From positions 9,623,001-9,687,000 of the forward strand of contig CP141126.1 of NCBI GenBank assembly GCA_035236585.1: a stretch of DNA of 64,000 nucleotides, in the 5' to 3' direction. The position numbers and the translations under genes were made by a program. Every line of letters begins with the position of its first letter. Positions within the stretch are counted from its first letter, which is position 1. The notes under the pieces were generated by a model. It searched no databases and was not told where the DNA came from. It saw only the letters and a program-made list of their open reading frames with translations. Below are positions 11,338 to 23,879 of this stretch, in pieces. Origin of the DNA: Warburgia ugandensis (Eukaryota; Streptophyta; Magnoliopsida; Canellales; Canellaceae).

Positions 11338-11793
11338 TGTTATGAGACTATGGACACGTTAATAGAAGTAGATGGGCCATAGCTGCCAGAACCTAAATCT
11401 GGGAAGAGTACTGGACAGCAGACAAACGCTAGAGGTGGGACATCACTTTCTAGGTGGGTGTCATTAGGCAAGATGATGGTGATCAAGCGGGACGTAAAGA
11501 TGCAATAACGGTCCCTTGCACGGCAAGATGTCTTGACTAGATTAGGGTTTCCAGTCCAGTATTCTTTGAGATTTTCTAGTTCCTACTGTCCAAGGACCAT
11601 CCTAGTATATAGTTCTCGAGATCCGTCAGAGGCGCCACCGGCAAATGAACAAAAATTCTTGGCTGTCCCATAATTCATCAATAGAACTGGAGCACTATTA
11701 ATCAACGTTCTTTTAAATTTCTCAATTGAAGTTGATTCATCATATTTTCTGGTCACGGTGTTAAAAATGTAATAAAAAGGCTCATATTGATTT

Positions 11794-14678
11794 TTCTTTG
11801 TCACACCCTAGGTTTTTATAAACCTTTTTCCCAAAGTAATAATAATAATATATTTTAAGAAAAATAGACGGGATTCCTGAAAATAAAAACTTAAATATCT
11901 ATAAATTTTGCACTATGTTAAAAGAATTAATTGGAAACAAAAACCTCGGGGGTCAACCAAGTTCCAAAACTATAACAATTAAAATCAAATCCGAATACTC
12001 TGAGTATGCTCGATTTAAAATCATAATAAATACACAAGCTGATTAAAGATAATAATAAATCAAGTCAAAAAGCCACCATGGTCCATCCATGATCACCACA
12101 ATAATTACATATGAAATTTAACGTTCACTACACCATAGTATGAGTCCAATCTATCCAAATATGTAAACATCCAAGTAAAGTCTCAAAGTCTAATACAAGC
12201 CTATGGAACATACACTAATTTGTCTCAAAATACAAAAAGTGGATAGTCTTTAGGTCCTCGACCAAATTAATGCTACTCCACCATCTTTCCTTTTCAGCTG
12301 TCGCGCTCCAATCTAAGGTATTACAAAACAAAACAGTGCCTCAGCAAGCTATGCTTGTGTGTATATGATCACACTCAATTAAAGCTTACTAAAATTACAT
12401 GGTGAATCTCATGAAACAAACATATATAATGCATGTAAAATAATCAGGCACTCATAATGGAGTAACATACGAAAATCATAAATCTTTACAAATAGATATT
12501 AAGTCAAATTATGATGACATGCAAGGCATGATAAAAAGTACAGCTGCACGTTCATCAAAATAATACAAGTCCATGCCCTCAGAATACTATGCATACATGT
12601 CATGACAAATAGAGTACTGTATCAAACACAATCCCAAGAGTGTCCCACGATGCTCAATCACCGATGATGAGTACTCATACCAACCCTAGGTCCCTCCCGT
12701 GCAACCTGCATCAGCCCCCGGAGTTCCTCACAGCTTAAGCCATGCTTGCCCTGATTCACCTCACATATAAATCCACATGAGCATACAAAATAACAGTATG
12801 GGCTACTATGATGCATTGGCAACCCCAACAAGATCTGGACCACTGTTGCTCCCTATCAACACCCAAACGGAAGACTTTCTTCGTCCCCATGGGAAGGAAT
12901 GGACTTGTAGGGGGGACTAACTATGATACCACCACCTAGGTACCTAACCCTGTAACACTTAGCATAGTACCTACTGGGTGAAAGCACCCGTCATAAATTA
13001 ACAACAAGTTGTAAATCATAAAAAGACTTCATAACATAATCTCAATAAGTACGATCAAAACTAATAATAAATACAGTACATCATGTGTAAAACATGGTTA
13101 TTCGCAAAAACAAAATATCATAATACCAGTAAGAAGTAATAACACATTTATGTGACTGTGAGAAAACTCAAAAGCACATGCCTCAAGAACGTTAGAAAAA
13201 AGGTCATGGTTACTAAAATTATAGAGAAACTTCGAATGAAATCACCTATCTCGATAAATGCAATGCTCTAATCAAGCGCGTGGGTAATGCCATGTCATGC
13301 ACTCTGACGTACTTGTCACATCATAAGTCATCTATCACTTGGCAATTCAATGAGATCTATTCTTCTAATCTCTTAGATAATTTCATATTTGATATGTACA
13401 ATCAAGGTCTAAGGCCTGATCATCCATTGATCAGCCTGATCTAGGTTATCTAATGGTATTCAGTGGTTTAATCATTTAAAAGGTGTTCAGATCTAGAATT
13501 TCAAGTCAAGTATAGGTTCGCGCTGTTGAGACGATCGCAACACCTCTTTCAGGTCGCTATTTGGACATCTATAGCTCCCCAAATCACATTTTTGGTGAAT
13601 GAACAGCTCAGAGAGTCCAAAACAATAAAAAAATAATAGATTTAAACGAGTGTGGTGCCACATGGCGCCGCGTTGCTGCCGCATGGCGCCACGCGTTGCG
13701 TGCTGTGTGCATGTCGGCACGTGCTGCACGGGTGTAGCGTGCATGGTGCTGCATGTTGCGTGCTGCGTGCATGTCGGAGCGTGCGCTCGCCGCCCGATTT
13801 GCCAGCATGCGAGCAACCATTGAGCTGCTGCCACTATGGGCCGTTGTTGGGAACTTCGATCGGCTGGCCATCATCGCTAAAGATGATAGCCGGACTCTGG
13901 TCGCGCATCGACGACTATCAGGTGTCCACATGGTGGGATTTTTACACCGTTTCGTTTAGTTTTTCGTTTAGATCCCGTTTTTAAGCACCTATTCAACAAA
14001 TTCTATTGTTATTAGTATTTTCACACGATTTTTATCATGTTCCTAAAAATCTTCTTCTTACTGTTTTTTGAGTTTTTTGGTATCCCTAGCTGTCCGATCA
14101 TCATGAAAATTTATACGTTTGTTCTTTGTGTTACTATGCACAAGATGAATGGTTCAGATCATGATCTGTTATTGTTTTATCGATTTACATTGGAAAAAAA
14201 GTAACACATATTATTTCACCGAAAACGGCAATCCACACTTTTTTCGGCGTGAAAAACTACGAAAACTCCTGTCATCGTGTGCACTTGAGAGGGAAGGTTT
14301 TGCGGCATTGGTGACACAAAAACTGAGAGGGAACATTTTGGCCATACAAATAAAACAAGACAAGGTTTTATAGCCTCATTTGTGGGTTCCCGCGCCCTAT
14401 ACATGGGCCCTACGTGTATTTACCATTTTACCCCCTTTTTTTGCCATTTAAATAAATACAAAATTTAAATAAATTAGCTCTTTTTCCTTTAATCTATGAT
14501 TTTAGCGTTCTTAGTGGTATTAGATTCCATTTTTCAAGTACATTCAAATTATTGAGGTTTTAACTGGAGATTTCATCTCCTATTTTCCCAAATCCTCAAT
14601 TTCTTAATTTAAAAAAAATCATAATTCTTTGAAATTATGTATTTTTCAAATTTTAAAATTTTGGGTTATTACATTCTT
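11794..14678. mobile_element. Large solo LTR, family A copy 1, with TTCTT target duplication
   Basis: A 2875-bp block (11799-14673) opening TGTCACACCCTAGG and closing GGGTTATTACA, i.e. TG..CA termini with inverted TGT(C/A)A..CCC ends, flanked by TTCTT at 11794-11798 and 14674-14678. It contains no polymerase, integrase or gag domain. A marker segment at 12299-12361 (CGCGCTCCAATCTAAGGTAT, then ACAAAACAGTGCCTCAGCAA) is matched in reverse complement at about 29.9 kb in copy 2. TG..CA ends and a 5-bp duplication fit an LTR; the length and TGTAACACCC-type ends suggest a Ty3/gypsy family, but that is inference. The many small ORFs inside are not genes. A CpG-rich patch lies at 13.64-13.81 kb. Confidence 0.78.
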
Positions 14679-15232
14679 AAAACAAGTCTATAAGAGAGTG
14701 GAATGTTCATAATTTTGGTAACTTAATACTTTAGGCAATAGTTTGTTCGAGGAAAAGTTTTTGCACAAAAAATCATTTCTTTTCCTTGGAATTATTTCTT
14801 GAAGTAAGGAGTCATATTTCCACTCAATTTCATCAATAAATACTGCACCCAAAAAACCAAAGAAAAAAAGAGAAGCTTATGAAATCATTCTTGACATGTT
14901 GAAATTAAAATTATAATTGTTCTAATCATATGCCCCACTAATTAGTCCAAGCGAGGGCATTTATTCTATAACCTATCAAGATGTACTTTTGGTATTTAAG
15001 GTGTAATTGACATGTGATTGGTTGGAGAAAAGTCAAAAGTAAAAAAAGTTAGAGAATATAACTACTTTTTACTTTTTTTTAACAAATTAAATGTCACTTG
15101 TACTTTACACTTGCTTTAAATAGCTGAAATTATCACTTCTCACACGACGGCCTACGGATTTATCAAACAAGGTTTTTGCTTTATATAGTAGACATGTACA
15201 GATAGATATAATATAAATATGTTTCTATAATT
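14679..15232. other. Intergenic stretch
   Basis: AT-rich, no supported feature. Confidence 0.4.
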
Positions 15233-15444
15233 TGGTTATTTTCGAAGGGGAGCCTTGGCGCAACGGTAAAAGTTGTCGTCATGTGACCTTGAGGTCACGG
15301 GTTCAAGGCGTGGAATCAGTCTCTTGTAAAAATGCAAGGTAAGGCTGCCTACTTTAGGCCATTGTGGCCCGCCCCTTCCCCGGACCCCGCATAGGCGGGA
15401 GCTTCGTGCACCGGGGCTGCCCCTTTTGAATCTGGTTATTTTCG
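15233..15444 (+). mobile_element. Full-length Au-type SINE with perfect 12-bp target duplication
   Basis: The best-preserved copy in the window. Head GGGGAGCCTTGGCGCAACGG (box A at about 15256-15268), box B GGTCACGGGTTCAAGGC at about 15293-15309, middle TGCAAGGTAAGGCTGCC, tail GCGGGAGCTTCGTGCACCGG then GGCTGCCCCTTTTG. TGGTTATTTTCG is repeated exactly at 15233-15244 and 15433-15444. The intact RNA polymerase III boxes and clean duplication make it the youngest SINE here. Confidence 0.93.
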
Positions 15445-16050
15445 TGCAAGAGGTGACACATGGAAGGGCATATTGAATAACAAGGAGGGCGGAAATGGGC
15501 CAGAAATATTTATATTTCTAACAATGATCCATGTTACAAGCTTTGCATCAGCATGCAACAACTTAAAACAGAGTTAAGAACACTGTGGCATTGCTAGACA
15601 AATAGTCACAAACACCGTTAACCAAACCTGAACCTATGACCTGCACGGTTGAAACCTACTCTTACGCCACTGCCATACACTTAGACGGTAGAATTTCCCA
15701 ATTGTCATGATTTAAGGATGACTATATATCTATAGTGGGACAGTTCAGACGAATGACTTTGATCAACCATGAGAACCGCCACACTGTAGCCACGATAAAT
15801 AAGTAAATGGAAAAGAAGTTATCGCAGTGGTGAAACTTGAATCGTCTCCAATTACGAGGAGAAGGTGCACATGGCAGCTGAAAAAGGGGATTAATGGGGG
15901 AAAATAGATTTGAGGACCGGAATTGCGACTTCCATGCCCAGTGACGATTAAGGTACCATTTGACCCGCCTAACTCTATGTTGGGTGGATATAGCAGTTAT
16001 ATTCACGACAGAGGAAGGAGTACAGTCTCCATTTTTTTTATACATTTTGA
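15445..16050. other. Intergenic stretch
   Basis: No supported gene. A 121-residue ORF on the minus strand has no family signature and atypical composition. Confidence 0.4.
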
Positions 16051-16054
16051 ACCT

Positions 16055-16245
16055 ATTTCTAAATAGAGTAGATAGGCTAGGTATCAAATTCTATACCCAT
16101 CGTATGTTTTTAACTTATATGTTATAGGAGAAAAATCACAATCGTCTATTTTTATCATTTTTTTCAAAGATTTAAAATAAGTTGTTAGGATTGTCCAAAT
16201 GCATAGACTTTTCATGAGTTACCTATTTTTTATATTCTAAGCATA
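16055..16245. repeat. Dispersed AT-rich repeat, copy 2
   Basis: Same ordered word series as 6390-6535, and about 45 bp longer in the middle (AAAATAAGTTGTTAGGAT). See copy 1 for the shared words. Confidence 0.5.
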
Positions 16246-16259
16246 ATGAACTACTTAAT

Positions 16260-18055
16260 TTGCAAAAAAATATTATACCATAAAAAGGGGCTCCTGTTAA
16301 GCGTGTGTACCTACTGGAATTCTACTGAAAAACTTACTCAACTTTGGTTTCCTGTTCCATCTCCTATTGGTGTGTCCTTCTATCAAGTCTTTCGACTTCG
16401 TTAATTGAAGGCATGGGAGCTGTTTGGCACAGCAATAGCAAACTAAAGATATGCTTATACATGGATGGTGATCATATATATCTCTTGCTAATGCCAGCCA
16501 TAAACTTTTGATATAGTTATCCATACATTGAATAAATTTTTGTATGTAACGAATCATTGTCCCTGGATAATTTAATCAATAGATGTGTTGTCCCGGTGAA
16601 GTCCCATTCTTATTTCATTTTTTTATTTTTTTTCTGGAAAGGTGGATGTTTTTAAAGGAAAATATAGCAATTCGAGATACTGTTCCATTATTTCCAGCAT
16701 TTATACAGTGACTTTGATGATGCAGGGATGTGTAGCATTAGTTGTTTCTGTAACACTAAATTGCTGTGACGGGGGATGTCTAACTTCTACTGTTTTAATA
16801 GCCAATACCCACTCAATGGCTATATTGGAATAACAAATATCTAGCATAGTTAATGGCAGACAACTTGGCACCTCCATTTCTCCCGGAATACACGCTTGGT
16901 TTGCAACTTTTTCAGATACATCAGAATGTGTGAATAATTTGCTGTCTAAATCTTCGTTTGTGCCAAAGAAAAAAAGGTTGCTATTTTAGACTCAAATATC
17001 TGATCAGTCAGTTTGTAATTCTACAGCGTCTGGAGTTCTAACATCCATCTATTATTGTGGTATTCTATCATGGTGGGTGTAGTGGATCATGTCATTTTCG
17101 CTAGTGGACGCCCATTTACGAGTCCCCTTCCCTCCATAAAGAAGAGATTAGATATTACAACGTGGTTGCTGACCAAAATTTAGGAGTTATACGTGAGGCA
17201 AAGTACATGATCTTTTGAATGGTGGAATTTTATTGATAGGAAAGAAATGAGGCAAAGTACAGATGGGTTCAATCTTAATCCTTGCATAGACCACACCCAA
17301 ATTGTAGCCCAAACATGATGATTGTATGATTCTGGCAGAGTAAAACTTTCTTTCTGGTTCTTTATACAAATTAAGTTTCTAGCCATTGAATTGCCCTACC
17401 GTCGTGGTGCTTGGACTACAAAATATCTAAATTCAGGAAAATCACAGGGGTCAACAAAAGGTGGCACCCATCATGTCAAAGTGCGTGCCACACGGCCGGT
17501 GTCGCGCTCTCTGATAAAATTCCTCCAGATAGTGGGAGGACCAAAGACTTGTGCACGACCCGGTACACAGCGGTGAGTCACGTGGATCATTTTAACTTCG
17601 GCCTTCTCTTTTACTTCAACTAAAAATAAATGCAGGTAAATGAGGTGGTAGCCCATGATGCATGGACCAGCACTTCATTATATGATCCTTAACCGTACAA
17701 AATATTAGTTTCCCAGCAGGTGATCCTAAAACCATCAGAGTGAGAGGCAAATGAATGTTTTCACAGTTTCTACAATTATGTCACTGATAATCATCCATTT
17801 TCAACTTCTAGCTAAAGAGTTAAGGTCATCAAAAGAGAGATATTATGAGTCCAGTTCGGTCGTATTTTACTTTGCATTTCCATGTTTACAATGCTCAACA
17901 CCATTTCTCATATATTTTTGGAATCCAATGAGCTGAATATTATATCCCTGAAGTCCAAACTACTGGAAAAACAGCTCAATTTTGAAAGTCAATCTTCATC
18001 TGAAATCCTGGTAGATTAGCCGCTCATGAACATTTGATAGAGTAGATGTGGCTCT
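16260..18055. other. Intergenic stretch
   Basis: No supported gene or RNA. Short ORFs only; none shows a known domain. Confidence 0.4.
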
Positions 18056-18059
18056 TAGA

Positions 18060-18250
18060 TATGTTTTCTTGGAGATCTAAGCATTCAGCACGTTTGGAAT
18101 GGCATAGATCTGGACTTCATGCCCATTATATCCTTTTAATTTAGGTTTTTTTGAGTTGAAAATTAGAGTCATTGATTTTCCCAAGTCCTAAAACAAGTTT
18201 TTAGGATCATCCAAGTGCATTGATTTATACAAGATGACCTAGTTCTGTAC
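18060..18250. repeat. Dispersed AT-rich repeat, possible copy 3
   Basis: Resembles copy 2 more weakly: AAAACAAGTTTTTAGGATCA then TCCAAGTGCATTGA then GATGACCTA parallels AAAATAAGTTGTTAGGATTG then TCCAAATGCATAGA then GAGTTACCTA. Confidence 0.35.
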
Positions 18251-18259
18251 GATGGTTAG

Positions 18260-20055
18260 ATCATACAATAACACTCCAGAGGAAGCATCGACTCTATTAA
18301 ATGTTCATGAGTGTCCACTCCTACTGGGAGGACTATGTGAACAATGGTTCTTCAAGTTTTTGGGCTTTTAAAACATCCTCAAATATTATTAATTTGGATA
18401 ATCTAATTGGTGGGCCCATTTTGCAAAGTTATCGTCTGAAAAATCATACTTATATGATGATTCTAACCTGATCAAAAGTCTATACATAAAAGTTAAGTGC
18501 TCGGGACGAATATCCTCATTTGAAGGTCAAATTTCCATTAAAAAAAAGAAATGGAGTTAGAGAATCGCACTATGTGTGTATGCATTTAATTGTAATAACT
18601 TTAGATGGCCCCACTTATCCAAATGATCTAAAACATTAAATGGCCCATGCCGTTCAACTTATGACTCACTGAGCTAACCTAACCATCTACTTTAATAGGG
18701 ATTCTTTAGTCGTATAACCATCCATTTAATGGAACAAACTTGAAGGTTATGATGGTGGAAAATGATACAAAAAGACGCTTCTCCCATACTCTTTGCTTCA
18801 ATAGACACAACTAGGCGGTCGTTTGTCTATCTTTTCCTTGAGATGGATATTTTAATTAATTTTCCAACCTTTTGTTGACGTATTAGTGTACCTCCTTAAC
18901 AACCTGCATTAGGTTAGAAGAAATATACATCGGCATTATTTAAAGTAAAAGCTCAATAGTTGGTTTGGTGGACCCGGTGGTTGGGCTCTGTTGTTACAGC
19001 CACTGTTTGCACTTGCACTCCATATGTGCCACTTGGATGCGACTAGGGTCGTTGATCCCATTTGGTGAGCAAAAGTTGGACTTAGTACTGTTCATCTCCT
19101 GATTTGATGATTCATGGCTACGGTATGGCCATTACATTCAATGGCACTACCACTGAAAGCGCCATGAAATCCGCTTGTTTGGCTGGAAAATGTTGACGAG
19201 AATACCCACTCACCAGGGTTCTAACATTGGTTTTCGAATTGGGTTGGATCTTTGTGTGGTTAAATATTTGGCTTGCCTAGACTTTGAGCTTATCTTGCCA
19301 TAGTGCGTCCATCAAGCCATAAACCAGTTTGTTAACAGTGTGGTAAATACAAGTGGTTGAGCCTGGCCCAACATAGGTCTGCAGTCACGATCAGCGCCTA
19401 ATTCTTAGCATTCTAGGCAACATAAGATGTTGTTCGACCTGGCCATATAAAGTTCGGTCTAGCATGTCCTGCTATGCTTGCATGAGGATGCGACTCCAAT
19501 TGGCATTCTTTCAACAGCACTGCAGGGCTTACTTTGGACGTCCAATGGCTTAAAGTCATGCCAATCTTATTGCCAGTTAAATGCATTTTGGGCCGTGAAG
19601 TGTGAAGCCCATCTTGTATGTTGTTTCTGGCCGTCCATGTAAGCAGACCAAAACTCATCTAGCAATCAACACGATAGTGGGGTCATTGACGTCTATCAAG
19701 TGTACCAACCAATGGACTTCTAACATAAGCAGAGCTCACCATGTAAACCCGGGCTTGCATGCAGCATACTGCCCGAGGAGATTTGTAGCCAGTATAGTAA
19801 TTCTCCCATAGTATAGGCATTAACATTGGAGAAAGACCCCCAAGTGTATCAAACAAAATGAAGCCAACGGCAAGTTATAGCACAGCCACGATCTACAAAT
19901 TTGTACCAAACATTAAATCATAAACGACTCAATCTCGGCCACAGGTTATTTGAATATGCAAATCTTTGATGGTTAAACAGATACAAAAAAGGAATAAACT
20001 CCTCCCACCAAAATATACGCCCGACTATTTAAATTTCTTGCAGTTGATTCAGCAT
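18260..20055. other. Intergenic stretch
   Basis: No supported gene, RNA or repeat boundary. Confidence 0.4.
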
Positions 20056-20063
20056 CAGAATAA

Positions 20064-20579
20064 TTAGAATCTGGTTCTCCGGCATGTTGTTTCGGAATTC
20101 CACAGCATATCTCTTCCTTTTTCTTTTCTGTAGCCATTAACACGATCTCGCCAGTACAAATCCACTGCAGCCATTTCACTCCAAGAATCAATGTATCGAT
20201 TTCTATCGTCGGAACATAACTTGAGTCCCTGAGCAATCTGCTTCGCTTTCAAATCGCTTAGACGACGAACAAGAACACGTATACCTTCCATGATTTCACG
20301 TTCAAGCTCCTTTTCTATCTCTCTTGCTAGCTCATCCCTTAGTCTAAGTTCCTCATCAGTCATGTGCATTGAGAAGAACTTCCTAGTGTTTTCACGGACG
20401 TATGAACATGGTACCATATTGCTCCCTGTACTTGAGCAATCGCATTCGTCATTAACGAACGCAGAGTTAGACCAGATGATTGTGCTCTCATTTGTAAAGG
20501 GTAGTTTGATTTTGTGAAGTTGATTTGAGGTTTTCTTCCTAGTGAAGCTGGACGGCTCTCTCTTGGAGTAATCTTTCAT
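20064..20579 (-). CDS. Unrecognised single-exon ORF, 171 residues, charged helical C-terminal half
   Basis: I do not recognise a family. The frame opens with MKDYSKREPSSFTRKK (Lys/Arg/Ser-rich) and has a short cysteine patch at about residues 46-58 (DECDC..SNMVPC). From about residue 73 it is strongly helical and charged (TDEELRLRDELAREIEKELE), with hydrophobic spacing compatible with a coiled coil to about residue 118. The tail holds several aromatic residues (YIDSWSEM, VDLYWRDRV). There is no signal peptide or membrane segment. The composition is unlike the low-complexity ORFs of this window and the frame is long for this AT content. An intact small gene, a terminal exon of a larger gene, or a chance ORF are all possible. 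No TATA box is obvious directly upstream. Confidence 0.45.
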   Translation of the reverse strand: MKDYSKREPSSFTRKKTSNQLHKIKLPFTNESTIIWSNSAFVNDECDCSSTGSNMVPCSYVRENTRKFFSMHMTDEELRLRDELAREIEKELEREIMEGIRVLVRRLSDLKAKQIAQGLKLCSDDRNRYIDSWSEMAAVDLYWRDRVNGYRKEKGRDMLWNSETTCRRTRF

Positions 20580-21635
20580 TGACGAAGAAGCAGAAGTAGA
20601 AAATGAGAAAACAATGACTGCCAGTGGCTAAGTAGTTCAGGAGATTAATAAGTTCGATTGGTAACGTGGATTTATTTTAATTGGAAATGCCGGCATTTGC
20701 AAAAGAGACATAATCCAACCAAGTGGCATGACTGGAAGCCAAGGCCGGTTTGAGATTATATGAAAGAGAAACTCCTTGCCACGATCTAAGGTAAAGCTTG
20801 ACTTCTGGGCTCGTATCGGAAAATGTATGTGTTCATCCGTACCATTAAACTTGTCAACCATCATGAGATGACCCAATCGAAAAAACTATATGTTGATCCA
20901 CACTGTTGAACTTTGCCCACAATAGATGGGTGACCTGCATGGTTTTGGTCACACGCCAAATGGATATTGCATCCAGAAGATATATGTAAACTAAAGTTCA
21001 GTGGTTCACATATCTGCCAAACAAGGCTTCATTGATCTGGTTTTATGATCATCTGATCAAGACATGAATCAACCAGCTTTCAAGAAAAAGAAAACAAGAC
21101 ATGAGTCAGCGGCAGTTGGTCTCTACTAGCTGTGAAGTGGTCGGCTAATGGCCTCGATCATCCCCGTTTGGCATATGTCGGCCCTAAAATTTGTTTGTTG
21201 GGAATTAAAGATCCTGGCATGGACTTCTTCTTTAGAGTTTTCCTATCTGAAATCCTAGATCATAACAGTCAACATTTGGTCTTTGATGAAGTATTCGAAT
21301 GTGATATTAGAAATGTCTATTCAAAGCAAATTTTCGGTCAGTGGAGATCCAAGGCAAGACTAGACCAATGCTAAAGAAAGTTTGGGACCATGCTTCTTAT
21401 TTATATAATTAGTTCATACCCTAACGAAGTAGTTTCATCTTGTAAGTCACTTTCGGAGCCAAAAATTTTGTAGGCATGACACATGTCGAGTAAAATATAG
21501 GAGACTTTTGGCTGAACGGTGGCTATCATGTGGAAAAGCAGCTTGCAAAATTTGTAGACGTGCAAAAGTAGTTAGATTCTTTATTATGTCCAAACTCTAT
21601 ATCATATCCAACGCGACCGTCATTCCTCTCCCCTT

Positions 21636-21637
<2 letters not shown>
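20580..21637. other. Intergenic stretch
   Basis: No supported feature. It would hold the promoter of the 171-residue ORF if that is a gene. Confidence 0.4.

Positions 21638-21705
<68 letters not shown>
21638..21705. repeat. GA microsatellite (about 34 units)
   Basis: Uninterrupted GA run. It creates an artefactual Arg-Glu repeat ORF. Confidence 0.98.
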
Positions 21706-21708
<3 letters not shown>

Positions 21709-21732
21709 ACTGCTAATTACTAGGCTGCAAAT

Positions 21733-21757
21733 GGTTCGGTTCGGTTCGGTTCGGTTC
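21733..21757. repeat. GGTTC pentamer repeat
   Basis: Tandem GGTTC units, followed at about 21800 by the reverse-complement phrase GAACCGAACC. Such GGTTCGGTTC arrays occur in several plant dispersed repeats; I cannot assign the family. Confidence 0.8.
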
Positions 21758-21869
21758 CACCCATAACTGGAAATTGGACTCTTATGATTTCCGTAAGACT
21801 AGAACCGAACCAGTTTTTGGGCTCGGGTCCAGCTTTAATGACAGAACCAAACCATTCAGTTCCAATTCA

Positions 21870-22885
21870 GTTCTTCGTACTTATTAAATTCTATAACTTA
21901 AAAACTAATTTTAGTTCTCTTTAATCAAGTTGCTGCGAACACATACCAATACATACGATTATATAGGCACTCTAAAATCCTGCTAATTTGTATTTGAAAG
22001 TGTATATATAATATAATGAATAGCTAAACTAGCATACATTCTCCTAGGATGACATAAACAGGTGGATGACCTGATTATTAATGGGGCCCCGTAGCATTGA
22101 TGAAAGTTTGATTTCTTATAATGTATTATTTAACTTTTCTTTGTTTACTTCTCAATATCCCTTTTGTAGCTTCTTAATAGATGGTTATGATAATCTGATT
22201 AAAGGAAGCTTTTATCTACAACCATCAAACATGGAGTGGAACCAATAGTTATTCATGAAATCAATTACATTGCAAAGCAGATTTATTATTTTCCTTTCTT
22301 GATATTTTATCTATAATAACTTTTGGCCATTCTTGGGACCATAGCTATCAATTTTAATTTAGATTACCAAAAAAAATATAAGAAAATAGAAAATCTAATC
22401 TATAGGAAGAATCATAGGAAACATAAAAAGAAGAAGCAAATTGTCTATAATTTTGGTGACGAGTCAAAGTTCAAAAGTTTCTCCACTTGCAATAGAATGG
22501 CTAACAAGTGGACAAAGAAAAGAAAATACAATAGAACAAACTTGAAACATGAAGAAAAAATTGAAAGAACTTGTAGTAGAAGAATGGACTGAAAGAATCA
22601 ACCTAGCCTAAAATAGAAAGGGAAGATAAAAAAGAGCTCAAGCCTAGAAAATCATCCTAGCCTAACAAACGAATGACCCAAAGAACTTGGGAAAAAATGG
22701 TCCAATAGAAGCAAAGATACGTTAAAACAACATCAATAATAGAGTAGTTACAATTTTCAGAGAAGCTTCCCCTTCCATCGGTTGATTGATTTGGTTGTTG
22801 GTTGCTTCTTTAATCGAACAATCTAGGGTTTCTAGAGTGAGATAGTTTAGGGTGTTGAATGCTGGATGCTTCTTTTTCATAGTAT
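21870..22885. other. Intergenic stretch, A-rich
   Basis: A 89-residue Lys/Asn-rich ORF at 22323-22592 reflects A-rich composition. No 3' LTR matching the copia remnant to the right was recognised here. Confidence 0.4.

Positions 22886-22887
<2 letters not shown>

Positions 22888-22969
<82 letters not shown>
22888..22969. repeat. GA microsatellite (about 41 units)
   Basis: Uninterrupted GA run, the longest dinucleotide array in the window. Confidence 0.98.
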
Positions 22970-22972
<3 letters not shown>

Positions 22973-23879
22973 CAAAGGGCTATAAATTAGGTGTGATTTC
23001 AGTTTTGGAAAATTTTGAGCTTTAGACAAAATTTGTGTTTTTGTTTGGCCACATAATTGGGTTAAAAAGTCAAATTTGCCCTTATCAACTTATTGGCAAG
23101 AAAACATGTTGGAGGTGTCTTTAGTCTCACAAGAGTTGAGCTAACAAGACTAATTGCCTTTTTTTTAATGGTGTAATTTCCCCTTAACTAAACTACCGTT
23201 GAATGTAAAATGGAAGGGATATTATAGTCTAATGTTTAATCTATTCCAATTTGGTTCTTCTAGCATAAAATTGCAACAAGACGAAATTTAATTCCATTTT
23301 GTTGGAAAAAAATTGTAATGGATTATCAATTTCAATTGAAGGACCAAACTAATTTTTGGTTTGATTGCTATCAGTTCTTCAGTTTTTTATTGACAATCAT
23401 TCAAATTATTAGAGAAAATATGGAATTTTAGATAAAAATATAGAAGGGTATTACCATTTTGATAATTTTCCTTTGTAAGTAATTAGACAAGAAGAATGCG
23501 AGAACATATCCAATATTTATTTTGTAAACCTAAACTTTAGATTTGTTATTTGAAGAAGCCCCTTAAAAAGCAGTGGAAACTTTCTTTTACATATGGTACA
23601 ACATTATAGATTACGTTCCTCATAAGTAGTCTTTATCACCATAACAAAGGAGTTTGGTGTGATCTTTTTAGTTGGGATCTTATTAATAAGTAGTTAGGCT
23701 CATAAAAAAAGAAGAAGCAAAAGGATTGTAAATAGAATAATAAGTGCTCAAACTTGTTGGAAAACTTAGCTAGATACAGGAGTATAGTGGCATTCCTAAC
23801 ATTTGGATCTTAAACTTGACAAAACAAATTGAAAAGTAAAGAATAAGATCCATGGGGCTTGGCAATCTGCTTCCCAGCT

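Noticed and set aside
13493..13984. Overlapping ORFs of about 110 residues on both strands
   Set aside because: They are in the CpG-rich patch of the other family A LTR; low-complexity His/Ala/Cys composition from repeated GCATG words.
15247..15330. tRNA-like sequence with box A and box B
   Set aside because: It is the head of an Au SINE, as shown by the downstream SINE body and the 12-bp target duplication; it does not fold as a complete tRNA gene by inspection. The same applies to the other SINE heads.
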